Positions 12,507 through 23,205 of a stretch of DNA of 64,000 bases are shown here, in pieces. Position 1 is the first letter of the stretch; the number at the start of each line of letters is the position of its first letter. The DNA comes from Stachybotrys elegans (lineage: Eukaryota; Ascomycota; Sordariomycetes; Hypocreales; Stachybotryaceae), in contig JAGPNK010000024.1 in assembly GCA_020746835.1 (NCBI GenBank), positions 1 through 64,000 on the forward strand, in the 5' to 3' direction. The position numbers and the translations under genes were made by a program. The notes under the pieces were generated by a model that made no database searches, was not told where the DNA came from, and saw only the letters and a list, made by a program, of their open reading frames with translations.

Positions 12507-15493
12507 CTATGCAGGTCTAAATAGCGATTGCAGTCGTGCTGATGCCCAACGACCACTTCGTGACAACAACCTTTGGAGATAGTCCAATGCCATTCCCAAA
12601 AGTGACATGCGGTTATCCTCCTCCTCAAAAGACTGCAAATAATGCTTCCATCGCGCGACATTAAGGACGAATGCGTGGGCCCATACAATGAAAGCAACCC
12701 CTATTAGGGTGGGACCGATATAACGGAGCAAAGAAAAACCACAAGAAATAAGGATCAAAAGGGACATCGGGAGTCCGAAAGCAAGGAGGCTATTGAATTG
12801 CACTCGAAACCCGAGAGGCATTCCGCCGATTGACGGGCTTTCATGCGTAAGACGTCGGGAGAGCCGCGGTGCAGATCCATCGGGCCATTGGTCGCCATCT
12901 GAGGGTTTTAATTACGCTCAGATCAGCCCAGTTGGAAGAAGACTTGCTTACCTCTAGAAATTTTTATGAAGTAACTACGGTGGGCTAACAACTCGTTGCC
13001 CACCTTTGGGGGCATAGAACCATTATACCTGCTGAATCGCCACTGTTCTGGTGTGCGGGCTGTAATGGCTGCGCGGAAGCGTAACGAGAGAGTCCCCAGG
13101 TAAAAGGGAAGATTCTCTTCCCTTTTCATAATATCAAAGATTGCTCCACGGGCTCGAATCCCAGTCCTGGATATACTAGATATATGCTCATCCAAAACGA
13201 GGCACAATCGATCTGGGTAGTTCTCGCCAGAGTCCACAAGCCCCAGGGGGTGCGTTGATGATGTGTCGTGGGCATGTGTGACAAGTTCCACGACATACTC
13301 ATTCTGTGCTCCATCATTCTGATCACTCAGACACTTGACCACTACTGAGAAACTGCTTCCGCTAGCAATGCCTGCGGTATGTAGCTCTAGAAGATGGATC
13401 TTGTCGTCATAACCCCAGCCATTGCATAATAAACCAGTATCCCCGTTGAACAACTTGTATGGCGTCATATATGGATTAGGGTGGAGGAGCTCTGTTGTGA
13501 TGGATAGCGGCAGCCAACCTTCTGCATTCTTAGTTGTTGTAATACCGTCGCCGTCATAACTACCACTGGCAGAGTATAAAAGTGACAAGGGCAAGACATA
13601 GCAGTTCCTAATCACAAGAGGCAACCTTTCGCATTTCGGTGCCTTCAACAGTTCGGTGGTGTTCATATCCATCAGGTTCGCCAGGATAATGGGTCCATCG
13701 TGCTCCTTAGTCATTGTCCGTTGAGATAAATCGTTCCAAACAGAGGCAAAGAATCGTGCTTCTGCCTTCTCCCGGTATGCCCCAGGATAAAATATACTTT
13801 TTTGTCTTCCGTAAAGCGAGAAGTCGAATGCCCTACGAAGGTTCTGGAGTATCACACCTTCCAGCTTTCGCTCGAAGTCACAACCCCAGTCCAGGCGTCG
13901 CAAGGCTGACAACGATGGAAGCAAAACCGCCCCATTTCTCATTTCAACACTTTGGATTGTTGCCACACATGACTCTTCCATCGTCCAAGCCCGTTCTGTC
14001 CATTTGGAAGCGGTCACAAAGCCAAGAAGCTCCAGAGCGGGGATGGGATCATCAGCAACGCGGCATGATTGTCTTTGTAGCCCAGCTTCACGAATAGCAA
14101 TTCGATTCGCCCCGGCGAAGACGGCGACGATTAGCTTTATAGCCTTTGCTTTGAATCTCTTTTCTTCGCTAGTGCTGTGCCTTGCAGGAATACAAAGCGA
14201 GTCAATCCAAAGAAGAAGACGATCGCTTCGTTCGTGAAGCGGGAAATAGGGTTTGTGCCCTAGAGTTGCCCCAAGGCGTGTCCAGATTGTAACAGGGCTT
14301 CTGCATCGAGCTAGGAGCACCGAGTCACGAAGGCTGAGAAGCTGACACTCCATGAGGGAGTTGTCATTCGGGTTACCTAGCCCATCCGACCAAACGTGAG
14401 AAATAGCAGTATAGCCTTGGTTGGCGTCGAAAGGAACTAATTTTGGATCGAGATCGCCGGAGGCGTTGATTGATACAAGAGGAATGCATCCATCTTCGAT
14501 AAACCGATTGACATCTTCCGTTGGGATACAGACTGATGTGCAATTAACCTCATCATTGCAGTTCCCAGAGTGGCTCATTGAGTATGTGCTTTCATCGATG
14601 TTGAAAGCTATGCAACGCGGTTTCCCTTTGCAATGCGTGTGGCCGCCAGGGTGAACGTCTTGCCGAGTGATAAAAGATAGGTAGTTGCATGTTCGGGGCC
14701 TAAACGTGGAGCACATCTGCTGTGCACGAACAGGACACCAACCGTTTCTCTCAAAGACGTCTAGGAGAAGCCTGACATCTATTCGTGCCTTGCGGGCACC
14801 AAACGGGAGTGTTGTGTTGTGTTCCCTGAAGTACTGGGGTGCCGATTTCATTCTCTGCGCGCGAGTGAAGGCCCAGAAGTACATTCGGTGCACCAAACTC
14901 CGTGTCTGTGGATGGAAACCCAAATGTATGTCGGCGAGACAATCAATGAGCAGACTAACCGATAATGAAACCTTTGCAAAGTCCAGTATGGCACCTGCCA
15001 TGGGCATGTCCGAGTCAATAGTGGTGGAAATGAGGTCGTGCTCTCTACGAGCAAGATCCAAGAGCATTCTCGTGCGCTCTTCCTCTGCCATCATGAGATT
15101 GAGCCTCTTCCAAGGCAATCCTGCTGCCTCATTATACAGTATCCTCTCTTCGTAATTGTCATATGCATTCCTCAGGGCCGTCGGCGTCGCTTTGATTTGT
15201 CCATACTCGACAAAGTTGGCAGGATCGATATAGACCCCAAAGAAATCGGTAAGGAGACGGAAAAAGAGCCAATTCTGAAGAAAGCGAGAAAGATCGTCAA
15301 CTGCGACGTTCCGACCAGGTGCCAGACCCTGACCGACTATCCAGAAATCGAAACCGGCTTGCCTTGGGTAGTCTGCAAACGATGACTTGTCCGATACGCC
15401 GAGGGGAGCATCAGACTCATTCGCTGGCGGTCCAAAATACGGCGCCCTGAGAGCCCTTTTCTCGTCTCCTAATAAGGACATGAACACATCCAT
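12507..15493 (-). CDS. HET-domain protein with C-terminal membrane exon
   Basis: Heterokaryon-incompatibility (HET) proteins trigger or control programmed cell death on non-self recognition. The first exon (15493-12952) contains the HET motifs YTAISHVWSDGLGN at about residue 361, LLLWIDSLCIPA and WTERAWTMEE, preceded by a Cys/His-rich stretch (about 253-325). It could stop at 12,923, but a standard 53-nt intron (donor GTAAGC at 12,951, acceptor CAG ending at 12,899) joins it in frame to a second exon (12898-12507) with two strongly hydrophobic helices (FGLPMSLLILISCGF and GPTLIGVAFIVWAHAF). The spliced product is 977 aa. The HET call is firm; the second exon is inferred from splice signals and frame. 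It may anchor the protein in a membrane, which is uncommon for the family. Confidence 0.8.
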
Positions 15494-16006
15494 GGTGATT
15501 TGACGGAGCGGCGAACACTGAGAGGACTATGACTCGATATGGAACGCATTCGGGACTGATGAGGCGGCAGATGAACAATGAGGGGCTAGAATGATGGAGT
15601 CTGAATCCGTAATATCACGAATTTGATAGAGTTCAAAGCTGAGGCTGCGACGAGCACTCGATGTCAGCTCAATGTACCATGTAAGATTCTCGAGCAATCA
15701 TTTGGGCGGTGGCCTTTCAGTCTCTATTAGCTCGCTGTCGTGAGCACTGCCTTCACCGCATTCCCCATCCAAAGGCTGTACCAATCAATGAATGCCACAT
15801 GGGTGATGATCATTTATACACTTCTATATTTATCATGCCATCGGTGAAAAGTGCAATTAAATATTTATGCATTGTCGGACCCCCATGTGGGGCTCGGGGA
15901 CTACCCTACACCGCATGTTCTTCCTTAATGTTCTCCATTGCAATATTTATTTTATTATTTTATTCTTACTATCTGGAAAAGCCACAGAACACGCACTGGC
16001 GCCATC
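15494..16006. other. Divergent promoter region
   Basis: 513 bp between the start codons of the HET gene (minus strand) and the unknown membrane protein (plus strand), so it must hold both promoters. The half nearest 16,007 is AT-rich (TATTTATTTTATTATTTTATT, 15,943-15,963). No specific site is claimed. Confidence 0.5.
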
Positions 16007-17374
16007 ATGGCCCCCGCAATCGTAAACCTCGGCCTCTTGCGCCGCGCCTCCGCCTTTGACCCGGCCCAGCCCTCCTCCGCCTTCCGTACTCAGTGGACGG
16101 ACCCGTCCGATATCTTCTCCGTCCTCCTCATCTTGGGCGGCGACGTCGTGGCGCGTGCCCTGGCCCAGCTGACGGGGTCGTCCTTCACACCTGTCGCTTT
16201 CTCATTTGGTATAGTGTTCACAATTCTTTACTCTTCTCCGTGTCTGCTCAACTCATTTACCCCATCTCCATGCTGAACTCGACCAATCTAACAATACCTC
16301 ATCTTTTCAGGCTGGGTCGCCTACGCTGTATCAGCTGTCGTGGCCAGTGTCGGCGAGAACAGACTCATGCCCCGACCTGACACACCCTGCGACGTCATCA
16401 ACGCCAAGTCGGGCTACCTACGCGCCAACTCCTCCTGGCTCATCAGCCGTCTGGTCCGCGACTTCGATCACTGGCAGGATGACCGCGTCTCCGCCTGCGT
16501 GGCAAGCCTTCTCGAGCGCAAGGACATGTTCGACAGGCAACAGGCCGACAAGAAGAAGCCTGGCTCCGGGAGGGACTTGCCTTATCCTAAGCAGGCCGGC
16601 CTTTGCGTCTCAGTGTACGAAGCAGGCCAAGCCAGGCCTGGTATGCCCGGGTACGATGTGGCTTACTGGTTGGGATTCACCATCACGGCTCTGCAGTTGG
16701 GTATCGCAGCCGTGCCCTGCGCTTTGTACGGTGACTGGGGTATCATCCTCGTCACTGCAGCCGGCATCCTCCTCTCCTTCGCCATGGGGTCCCTCTCGCA
16801 GTGGAAGAAGGAAAAATGGGCCTGCCGCACAGGATGCAAAAAGGACGCAATCCTCACAAAGGGAAACGGGAGCCAGCACGTCATCCTCGTGCTAGCCAGC
16901 GGGAAGGGGCTGGACCTCGAGGACCTGGCAACGGGACAGACGAACGTGGACGTCAACGCCACTCTCACCACGCGCATCGTGGTTCTTGGCCTTGCCATGA
17001 TGTGGACCATGCTCCTCATCACCGCCGCCGGGATAGAGTCGCACACATGGTATCTCCTCGCTGTAGGCGCAGTAGGCATCGTCCAGAACGTCTTTGTCGC
17101 GGGCAAGAAGCGCCGGCCTGAGGCGTTTGGCGCGCCCCTTATCTTCGTCGAGGTCGTGGGCGAGGTCAAGGTGATGGATACACTCGTGGCCGTGGAGAAG
17201 AAGTACCCGTACGCCGGGTTTAGCATGCGGGATACCTTCTTCCCGGGCGGGAAACTGAGAGATGCAGAGAAGGAAGTTTGGGGTGCTCTCGAGGGGGATG
17301 TGAAGGTGAGATGGAAGGCTTGGACGGAGGAGCGGGAGGTGAGGTTGGGGTTAATGAGCGGGGATTTGCATTAA
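16007..17374 (+). CDS. Unrecognised multi-pass membrane protein
   Basis: Two exons (16007-16208, 16311-17374) give 421 aa; the splice joins PVAFSFG to WVAYAVSAVVAS and keeps a transmembrane helix intact, which supports it. About six hydrophobic segments are visible: two near the N-terminus (FSVLLILGGDVVARAL; the spliced one), two around residues 195-240 (LGFTITALQLGIAAVPCAL; WGIILVTAAGILLSFAMG) and two around 295-345 (VVLGLAMMWTMLLITAAG; WYLLAVGAVGIVQNVFVAG). The C-terminus is charged and probably cytosolic. I do not recognise a named family. Single-copy proteins of this shape occur in many ascomycetes, but the function is unknown. Confidence 0.75.
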
Positions 17375-17700
17375 AGTATGGATACTACCACGAGTAGGAA
17401 TGATATTTGTGCATCTTAGGTGTGTTGTATTCCTTTTAGGGGTCGGGAATAGGCTATTATCTTTGGGTCAGGCAAAGATGGATCGGTGGTATCTATGGCT
17501 TTCTTTTCTCTCTCTCGGCTTCTGTGACTGTATTGCTATTCTGTAGTTCCGCCCAGATATAATGTCGCTCTTAACAAGTCACCCTCTGACATTGGAGGCA
17601 GCTTCGTATACAGACGGATACATGGGTCAGAAACTTTGTATCACTATACGAGGTGATGGCAATATATAACCCATACACACCTTTGCAACCATAACAGTCA
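17375..17700. other. Convergent 3' intergenic region
   Basis: 326 bp between two stop codons facing each other; presumably 3' untranslated sequence and polyadenylation signals of both genes. Nothing further seen. Confidence 0.5.
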
Positions 17701-18637
17701 TCACATAACCTTTAAAGCCTCCTCGATGTGCTTTTTAGTCTCATACTCGAGACCATGGCTCTCGGATTCGGCAGCAAAGAAAGTCAGCCGTTTCTTCCAA
17801 AATTCCCACCTGTCCAACGTCCAAGGTGGAAGACCTTCGCCATAGAGAGGGCCAGTGAACTCTGTTGAGATCGGCTCATCGCCAGGGTCCTTTGGCAGTG
17901 TCATCAGTTGGAACAGAGGCATATTGCAGCGAATAATCCACTCGGACGAGACCCAGAGGCTGCAGTTCAGCAAGATCTTGGGGTCTGTAACGGGGTCTTC
18001 TAGCGCCTGACGGATCTCCCATATCCCTAGGTTAAGCACTGCGGTATAACCGGAGCCTCCCAGGCGAGAAATGAACGAGTTGATGTTTTTCCATGGATCA
18101 TAGTCGGAGGATGATTGCGGGTAGTCCCCAATAGCGTCTTTTGCGCCGTTAGCGATCAAACAGTGCGTACAAGACATGAAAACAGGAGCGGACGGACGGT
18201 AAAAAAAAGTCACGGTACTGCCAGTGCTCGGACAGATACATGGTCAGGTCAGGAAGATCACTCCATATATATCCCTATATCGCGTCAGTGATCGCAATAT
18301 CACAAATAGCTCGTGCACTTACTGGCTCGTCTTCATCAACAATTCCATCACGGCGGCGGATGGTGTCGATGGCAAGGACAGGAATATCCTGCCATTCATT
18401 GCCCGATGGGAGACAGCATCCCAAGTCAATAATGAGGTGCCATAGGTGCATGAAAACGCAACCAACGTCCTCCACTCGACTGTCGAAGTCTGTGCAACAA
18501 AACACAGTGTCGTTCACAATCTTGGAAGCTCGCGCTTCGTTGGAGGCTGGATACTCCAGCGCACCCTTCAGCATGTGCAGAATTGCCTGTTGCTCTGGCA
18601 TGAGCGAAGCGCTGTCGAGCGACTGGAGAGGATCCAT
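17701..18637 (-). CDS. Hypothetical protein, DUF3632-like
   Basis: Three exons by hand splicing (18637-18323, 18274-18214, 18137-17701) give 270 aa. Intron 1 has a perfect GTAAGT donor and TAG acceptor; intron 2 has a GTGACT donor, a GCTAAC branch site 12 bases before its AAAG acceptor, and removes a frame change that otherwise breaks the protein after HWQY. The segment WKNINSFISRLGGSG...WEIRQALEDP matches my recollection of the fungal DUF3632 family, whose function is unknown. No signal peptide or membrane helix is seen; the protein is probably intracellular. The second donor is weaker than consensus and would benefit from transcript support. Confidence 0.6.
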
Positions 18638-19273
18638 GGCCGGAGGATGGAAGAGGGATGGGAGGGAAAGTGTTGGCTTACAATGGCACGAAGGGGCAGT
18701 GCGGACTGTTTATCCTTCAAATGACCCCACCCAGCTATGCCAACTATCATTCGCCTCCTACTCAAAAGGGTTTGCGTTGGCTCTATATCACCCTGCTGAC
18801 CGGAACGCGTCACTCGCCGAAGCCCTCCCCAGCTCTGTTCCAGTCACCAGGCACAAGCTTCCTTGTATGCTGCGCCCAACACCACGGCAGCATCGTGATA
18901 GAAGCCCGCGACCAATTGCGACAGGTAGCTAGAAAACTTTGACATTGGCATCCCTGCAGCCACAAGCTTTTCTCCATCGAGTGTATTTTCTAACCAATTG
19001 TTATCTATCGATTTGATATTACCGTTAGGGGGGGCCTCCTCGAAGTCTCTGGTCTGTCTATATCCCGTCGGGGCACACGAACAGGAAATCCGACACCTAT
19101 CACCCTGCTGTCTGGTGGTCAGGGCGGAGGAATTGAATAGTCTTCTTTGCTATTATTCTATCTTCGCCGTGATACATTGGATTTATCTCTACCATCCTGG
19201 CATCTACTCATGTTCTCTTTGTGCATCGTACGTGTCAGATGCCATAAACAAGTCCCGACGCAGGTGTCGAGGG
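18638..19273. other. Intergenic region
   Basis: Lies upstream of the DUF3632-like gene and downstream of the MFS gene (both minus strand). Only short shadow frames; nothing recognisable beyond the presumed promoter of the former. Confidence 0.5.
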
Positions 19274-20910
19274 TCATTTCCGACCCAGGGCTCTCAATCG
19301 AGCCCCCCACAACCACAGCAGCAGCGGCACTGGACAGCCGAGACCAATGAACAGGAAGGCGAGCATACTGTTGCCCCATCCGTACCCTAAACGGGCGAAT
19401 AGCTGCGGCGCAAAGATAGGAAACACGAAGCCCAGCATATTGGAGAGCATACGGCTCGCCGCGTTTGCCGACGCTGCATGTGTGAACTCGTCAAGCAGGT
19501 ACGCAAGCATGGCCTGCGATGACAGGAAGCTGCCGCACACAAACACAGCCACCCCGACATCCACCACTGCCCAGTGCGCACCCATCTCGGCCGCCCACCC
19601 GTACCAGAAGAGGCCGATGGGTATCAGGATGACAGGCGGAACAAGGCATGGCACACGGAACTCGGGACTAGTACTGCCGTCCGGTGAGCGCGCCTTCTGC
19701 TTCGCAAAAACCCAGTCCATGAAGCGGCCTCCAGCCTGCGTGGCAAAGGTGGTACCTACTGCGATGGCGATGTAGTGTAGCGAACTGATAAACTCGGACT
19801 GTCCGTAACGGTCGATCCATAGCGTGGCGAAGCTTGACAACAGAAGGCAGTAGACTCCAAAGTTCAGGCCTATTATCATGCCAATGACCTGGATGATTGG
19901 CCGCTGCCAGAGCAGCTGCATCGGCCGGCGCAGGTTGGCAGCTATGTTGGAAGCCGTCACCCGAAGCGACGTCGGTCCTGGCAAAGAGGCTCCGGATGTA
20001 GCTGCCGCTGTTTTGCGCTTACGAGCCAGCAGCACGGGGGTGTAGCTCTCCTTTAGGAAGACGAGTCCAACAAACCAGACAACTGAGTTGAAGATGCTTA
20101 GAAGGTAGAAGAGCCACGGCCAATCCAGCGTCTGGGTTATGATGCCGCCTACGATGGGGCCCAGCGCCGGTCCGAGGTACGGCACAAAGGCTGCAATGGC
20201 GAGGGACTTGCCGCGCTCCTCCTTACGGTACATGTCAGCCATAATAGGGCCCGTCAACTAGGCAGCGCAACGTTAGCGTAGACCTTGGCCGAGTTGCCAA
20301 GTTGGACCAACCGTGATGCCCACGCTTGCACCCGAGCCGGCCAGGAATCTGCCGACAACCATCAGCACCGGCGAGCGGCCGACGGGGCAGAGGGAGTTCC
20401 AAAGCAGATAGAAGGCGTTGCAGAAGAGCCAAACCGGCTTGCGCCCGTACATCTCCGAAAAAGATGCAATGGGAAACGGCGCAAAGGCGAGGCCGAGGAC
20501 GAAGATGGAGAAGGTAATTTGGGTTGTGGACTCGTCAATTCCCAGGTCGTGGCTGATGCGGCCTAGGGCTGATGCCATCATGGACGTAGACATGAGCGTC
20601 ACCAGCTGCCCGAATGACACGATGACGGCGATGGATATCTTGCGGAGGGGCGGCCAGTTATATGGGTTGTCTGGATCATCGGAGCCATCCCAGCCATTCT
20701 GTGGGCATGATCAGCTAAATGTCAACAAATGCATTATAGCGCAAGCTCGCTGTTGAAACCACCTACACCGTCTTCTTCTACGAGTTGAAAAGACTGCTGT
20801 GGTTGCTCTGACAAGGGCACCTCTGCTGTCCGTATTGAGGCAATAGCGGCGGTAGAAACATCATCTGACTTAGACTGCTTCTCGTCTTCTATTTCGAGAT
20901 TGCTCGGCAT
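19274..20910 (-). CDS. MFS transporter, DHA1 drug:H+ antiporter type
   Basis: Plasma-membrane proton antiporter for drugs, toxins or metabolites. Three exons (20910-20767, 20698-20312, 20257-19274) give 504 aa. The ATG at 20,910 has A at -3; the frame runs on upstream only to a TTG. A charged cytosolic N-terminus (about 65 residues) precedes NPYNWP, the usual entry to helix 1. Motif A is seen as SEMYGRKPVWL and the antiporter motif C as GPALGPIVGG in helix 5; twelve helices are countable. Intron 2 uses the weaker donor GTTGGT, chosen because it alone restores phase between GASVGIT and LTGPIMADMYRKEERGK. Substrate unknown. Five short GCTCGGCTT repeats lie about 200-280 bp upstream. Confidence 0.87.
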
Positions 20911-21113
20911 TTTCCCCGTAGTCCCAAGAAGAACGTCGGCAAAGGATGGGAACAAGGTAGTAGTTGTGATGGCGATGTGAAGATGTAAGCCTAGAACGTG
21001 CTAGGGTCAGGTGAAAGAGTGCCTAATTAAGTGTAGCGGTTGGTATGGGTGAATAATTGAGGATTTTGTGCAGGAAATGGGTTACATATAAGAAGTTAGA
21101 ACCGTGGTATAGA

Positions 21114-21186
21114 GCTCGGCTTTCAGAAAGCTCGGCTTGTAGAGAGGCTCGGCTTGAAGCTCGGCTTGAGGGGGGAGCTCGGCTTG
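21114..21186 (+). repeat. Five direct repeats of GCTCGGCTT upstream of the MFS gene
   Basis: GCTCGGCTT occurs at 21,114, 21,130, 21,147, 21,159 and 21,177 with irregular spacing of 16, 17, 12 and 18 bases; four of the copies extend to GCTCGGCTTG. It sits 204-276 bp upstream of the MFS start. It could be a minisatellite or an array of regulator sites; nothing in the sequence decides. Confidence 0.8.
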
Positions 21187-21646
21187 AATGTGGTCCCTTT
21201 GTCCAGTTAAGCAGACGCCAGAGCTTGATTTGATCAGATAACGGAGCCAGGAATTCCTGCGGTAGTGGGCCTGATCGGTTCGAGCGGCCAGCTATGTACA
21301 GGGGCTTTATCAGGCCTCATTCAAGTGCCCCAATGGGATACAGACCAGCGACTTTGAGGAGGCCCCCTCTGACGATAAAGACAATATCAGATCAATAGAT
21401 GACAATTGCTCATTCGTTGATTACGGAGTAGCAGCTCAATTCCGTAGAATGATGCTGTAGCCGTATGATTCTGCTATTTGCCGTAGCACTCACGCTTTTG
21501 CAACCGCCTGTGGAGCTGCTACGTACAGATGCCTGTGCAGCAACGCTCAAGGAATCCGATCCTGCGGCGATAATATCGCAAGATTTACCATTGCTAAGAC
21601 CGGCCACACAACGATGGCGACACCAACAACTAAAAGTACAATAAAA

Positions 21647-21667
21647 GCAGCAGTAGTAGTAGCAGTA
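21647..21667. repeat. AGC/AGT trinucleotide microsatellite
   Basis: A run of AGC and AGT triplets in non-coding DNA. Likely simple slippage. Confidence 0.6.
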
Positions 21668-22249
21668 ACCACTGCTATTACTGCACCTCAACAATTCTCT
21701 AAACTGGACTGTCTGCCACGGCAAGACGGAATTCCCATTGAGGGGGCCCCAGCGGGTCATCATCTCAGATATTCTCTGTTGGCTTAGTTTGGAATGACTT
21801 GTGTGTCAATGGACTCTGCTCAACCTCAGTTGACACAACAATTGAAAGGACAAGGCCATAGAAGCTAACTGCCACGGCTCAGCCAACACCTGCTGTCACG
21901 TAGGGTCTCATGCATATCGACGGAATCAGTCAACATTCTGTCACTCATTAACCATAGGCAACCGCACCAATCACAAGGGAAGCTAATAGGTCTCAGTCAA
22001 CTGCGAGCAACCCCAATCAAATTGAGCCAGCCCGCAACAAGATGTTTAACAATGTGTAGATAGATGAAGGCTTCGGCCTCCAAGTCCACTTCAAGTGCTT
22101 GCTGGCTATTAATCCAATCTGGTTACTCTTCTACCCTTCACAGCAGCATATCACGAGATATCACGTTCCAACTACACCTGACGTTAACCTAACTCAGCCC
22201 TCACAACAGTCACAATCACCTACCTACCCTACACAAGGATAAACATAGG

Positions 22250-22895
22250 ATGGGAAATCCAATATACGTCACACTGTAAGCATCTCCTACCCCACTTCCT
22301 TGTGCGCAAAGATGCTTGATCCTCGATCAGATAAATCAGCGGCTCTGACAAGACCCTTTGACAGCATAGAGAGTGCTTCCTCTTTATCACTTTCATCCAA
22401 CCTTACTTCGCTCCATCTATTCCCTTGTCAAGCATATCGGCAGTGCGAGTGTTGAAAACACTGGGCTTCCAGCCGGGAATCGAACTGCAAGTAAAGGTTG
22501 ATGACTCGGAGCCTGAGACGTCCATCAACCGATACGCTGCCGAGGTACACTGCTTCGAAGGCAGCGACGCCCAATTCTATGTCCCACCGCACTGGCACAA
22601 GAATCACACCGAGGTCATGACTGTCATCGAAGGACGCCTGCAGGTGACGCTCAACGGCAAAAAGACCATTCTAAGGGCTGGTGATGTGCCCGCGACAATC
22701 CCGCCAAGGGCAGTGCATAGCCTCAAGGGCTTCAAGGGCGAGAGATTGGTGGTGCGGGAGCAAGCAATTCCCGCTGGGGCATACAAGGCCGAGTTCTTCA
22801 ACGATCTGCTCCAAGAGGGCAAGTTTGGAAATCTGGCCCTCAACCTGAGACCACGACACGTACCTTGCGTTGTCATTCTACTTCCAGATAATTGA
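22250..22895 (+). CDS. Cupin-2 domain protein, probably frameshifted at the C-terminus
   Basis: Small single-domain beta-barrel protein; reaction unknown. The metal site is visible as PPHWHKNHTEVMTVIEG (two His and Glu) with a later His in RAVHSLKG. The open frame has no ATG of its own; a short first exon (22250-22275, MGNPIYVT) with a GTAAGC donor spliced to 22,433 fits in phase and is my preferred start. After NLALNLR (about 22,847) the frame ends in an uncharacteristic tail at 22,895, while the next frame continues as FYFQIIDEVFIMVFGNLASL to a stop at 22,965, which looks like the family's usual membrane-facing C-terminus. A single-base indel, a pseudogene or a sequencing error would explain it. 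Confidence 0.6.
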
Positions 22896-23205
22896 CGAAG
22901 TCTTCATCATGGTGTTTGGGAATCTCGCGAGCCTGTTGGCACCGGGGAAGCCAAAGGGCCTCTAAGGAACTGTCATCTGCAACACGCTTATTTCTGGAAT
23001 AGGGTGTACAAGTCAAACGCTTCTTTCTATAACTTTTTTCTACAGTGACCTAAAGATAATTCCTTGACAGTTGAAATCTATAAGAATAACTTTGGGAAAC
23101 CTTTTCAACCTCCACAGAACCGGAGAAAACAAATACGCTGATAACCATATACTTCGTCAAGCCAGTGAATCATCCTCATGCCATGCCGCATGCCGCATGT
23201 CGTCT

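Larger units (their letters stand above)
20911..22249. other. Divergent intergenic region with short repeats
   Basis: About 1.3 kb between the MFS and cupin start codons, so both promoters lie here. It holds five GCTCGGCTT copies (21,114-21,186), an AGC/AGT microsatellite (about 21,647-21,667) and no convincing gene; the 117-codon minus frame at 21,410-21,763 has a low-complexity Cys/Tyr composition and was rejected. Confidence 0.55.

Noticed and set aside
13140..13175. tRNA-like T-arm string (GGGCTCGAATCCCAGTCC) in the HET gene
   Set aside because: It is inside a continuous coding frame and no acceptor, D or anticodon arm can be folded around it.
21410..21763. 117-codon minus-strand frame between the MFS and cupin genes
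   Set aside because: Composition reflects the AGC/AGT microsatellite (Tyr/Cys runs) and no conserved feature is seen.
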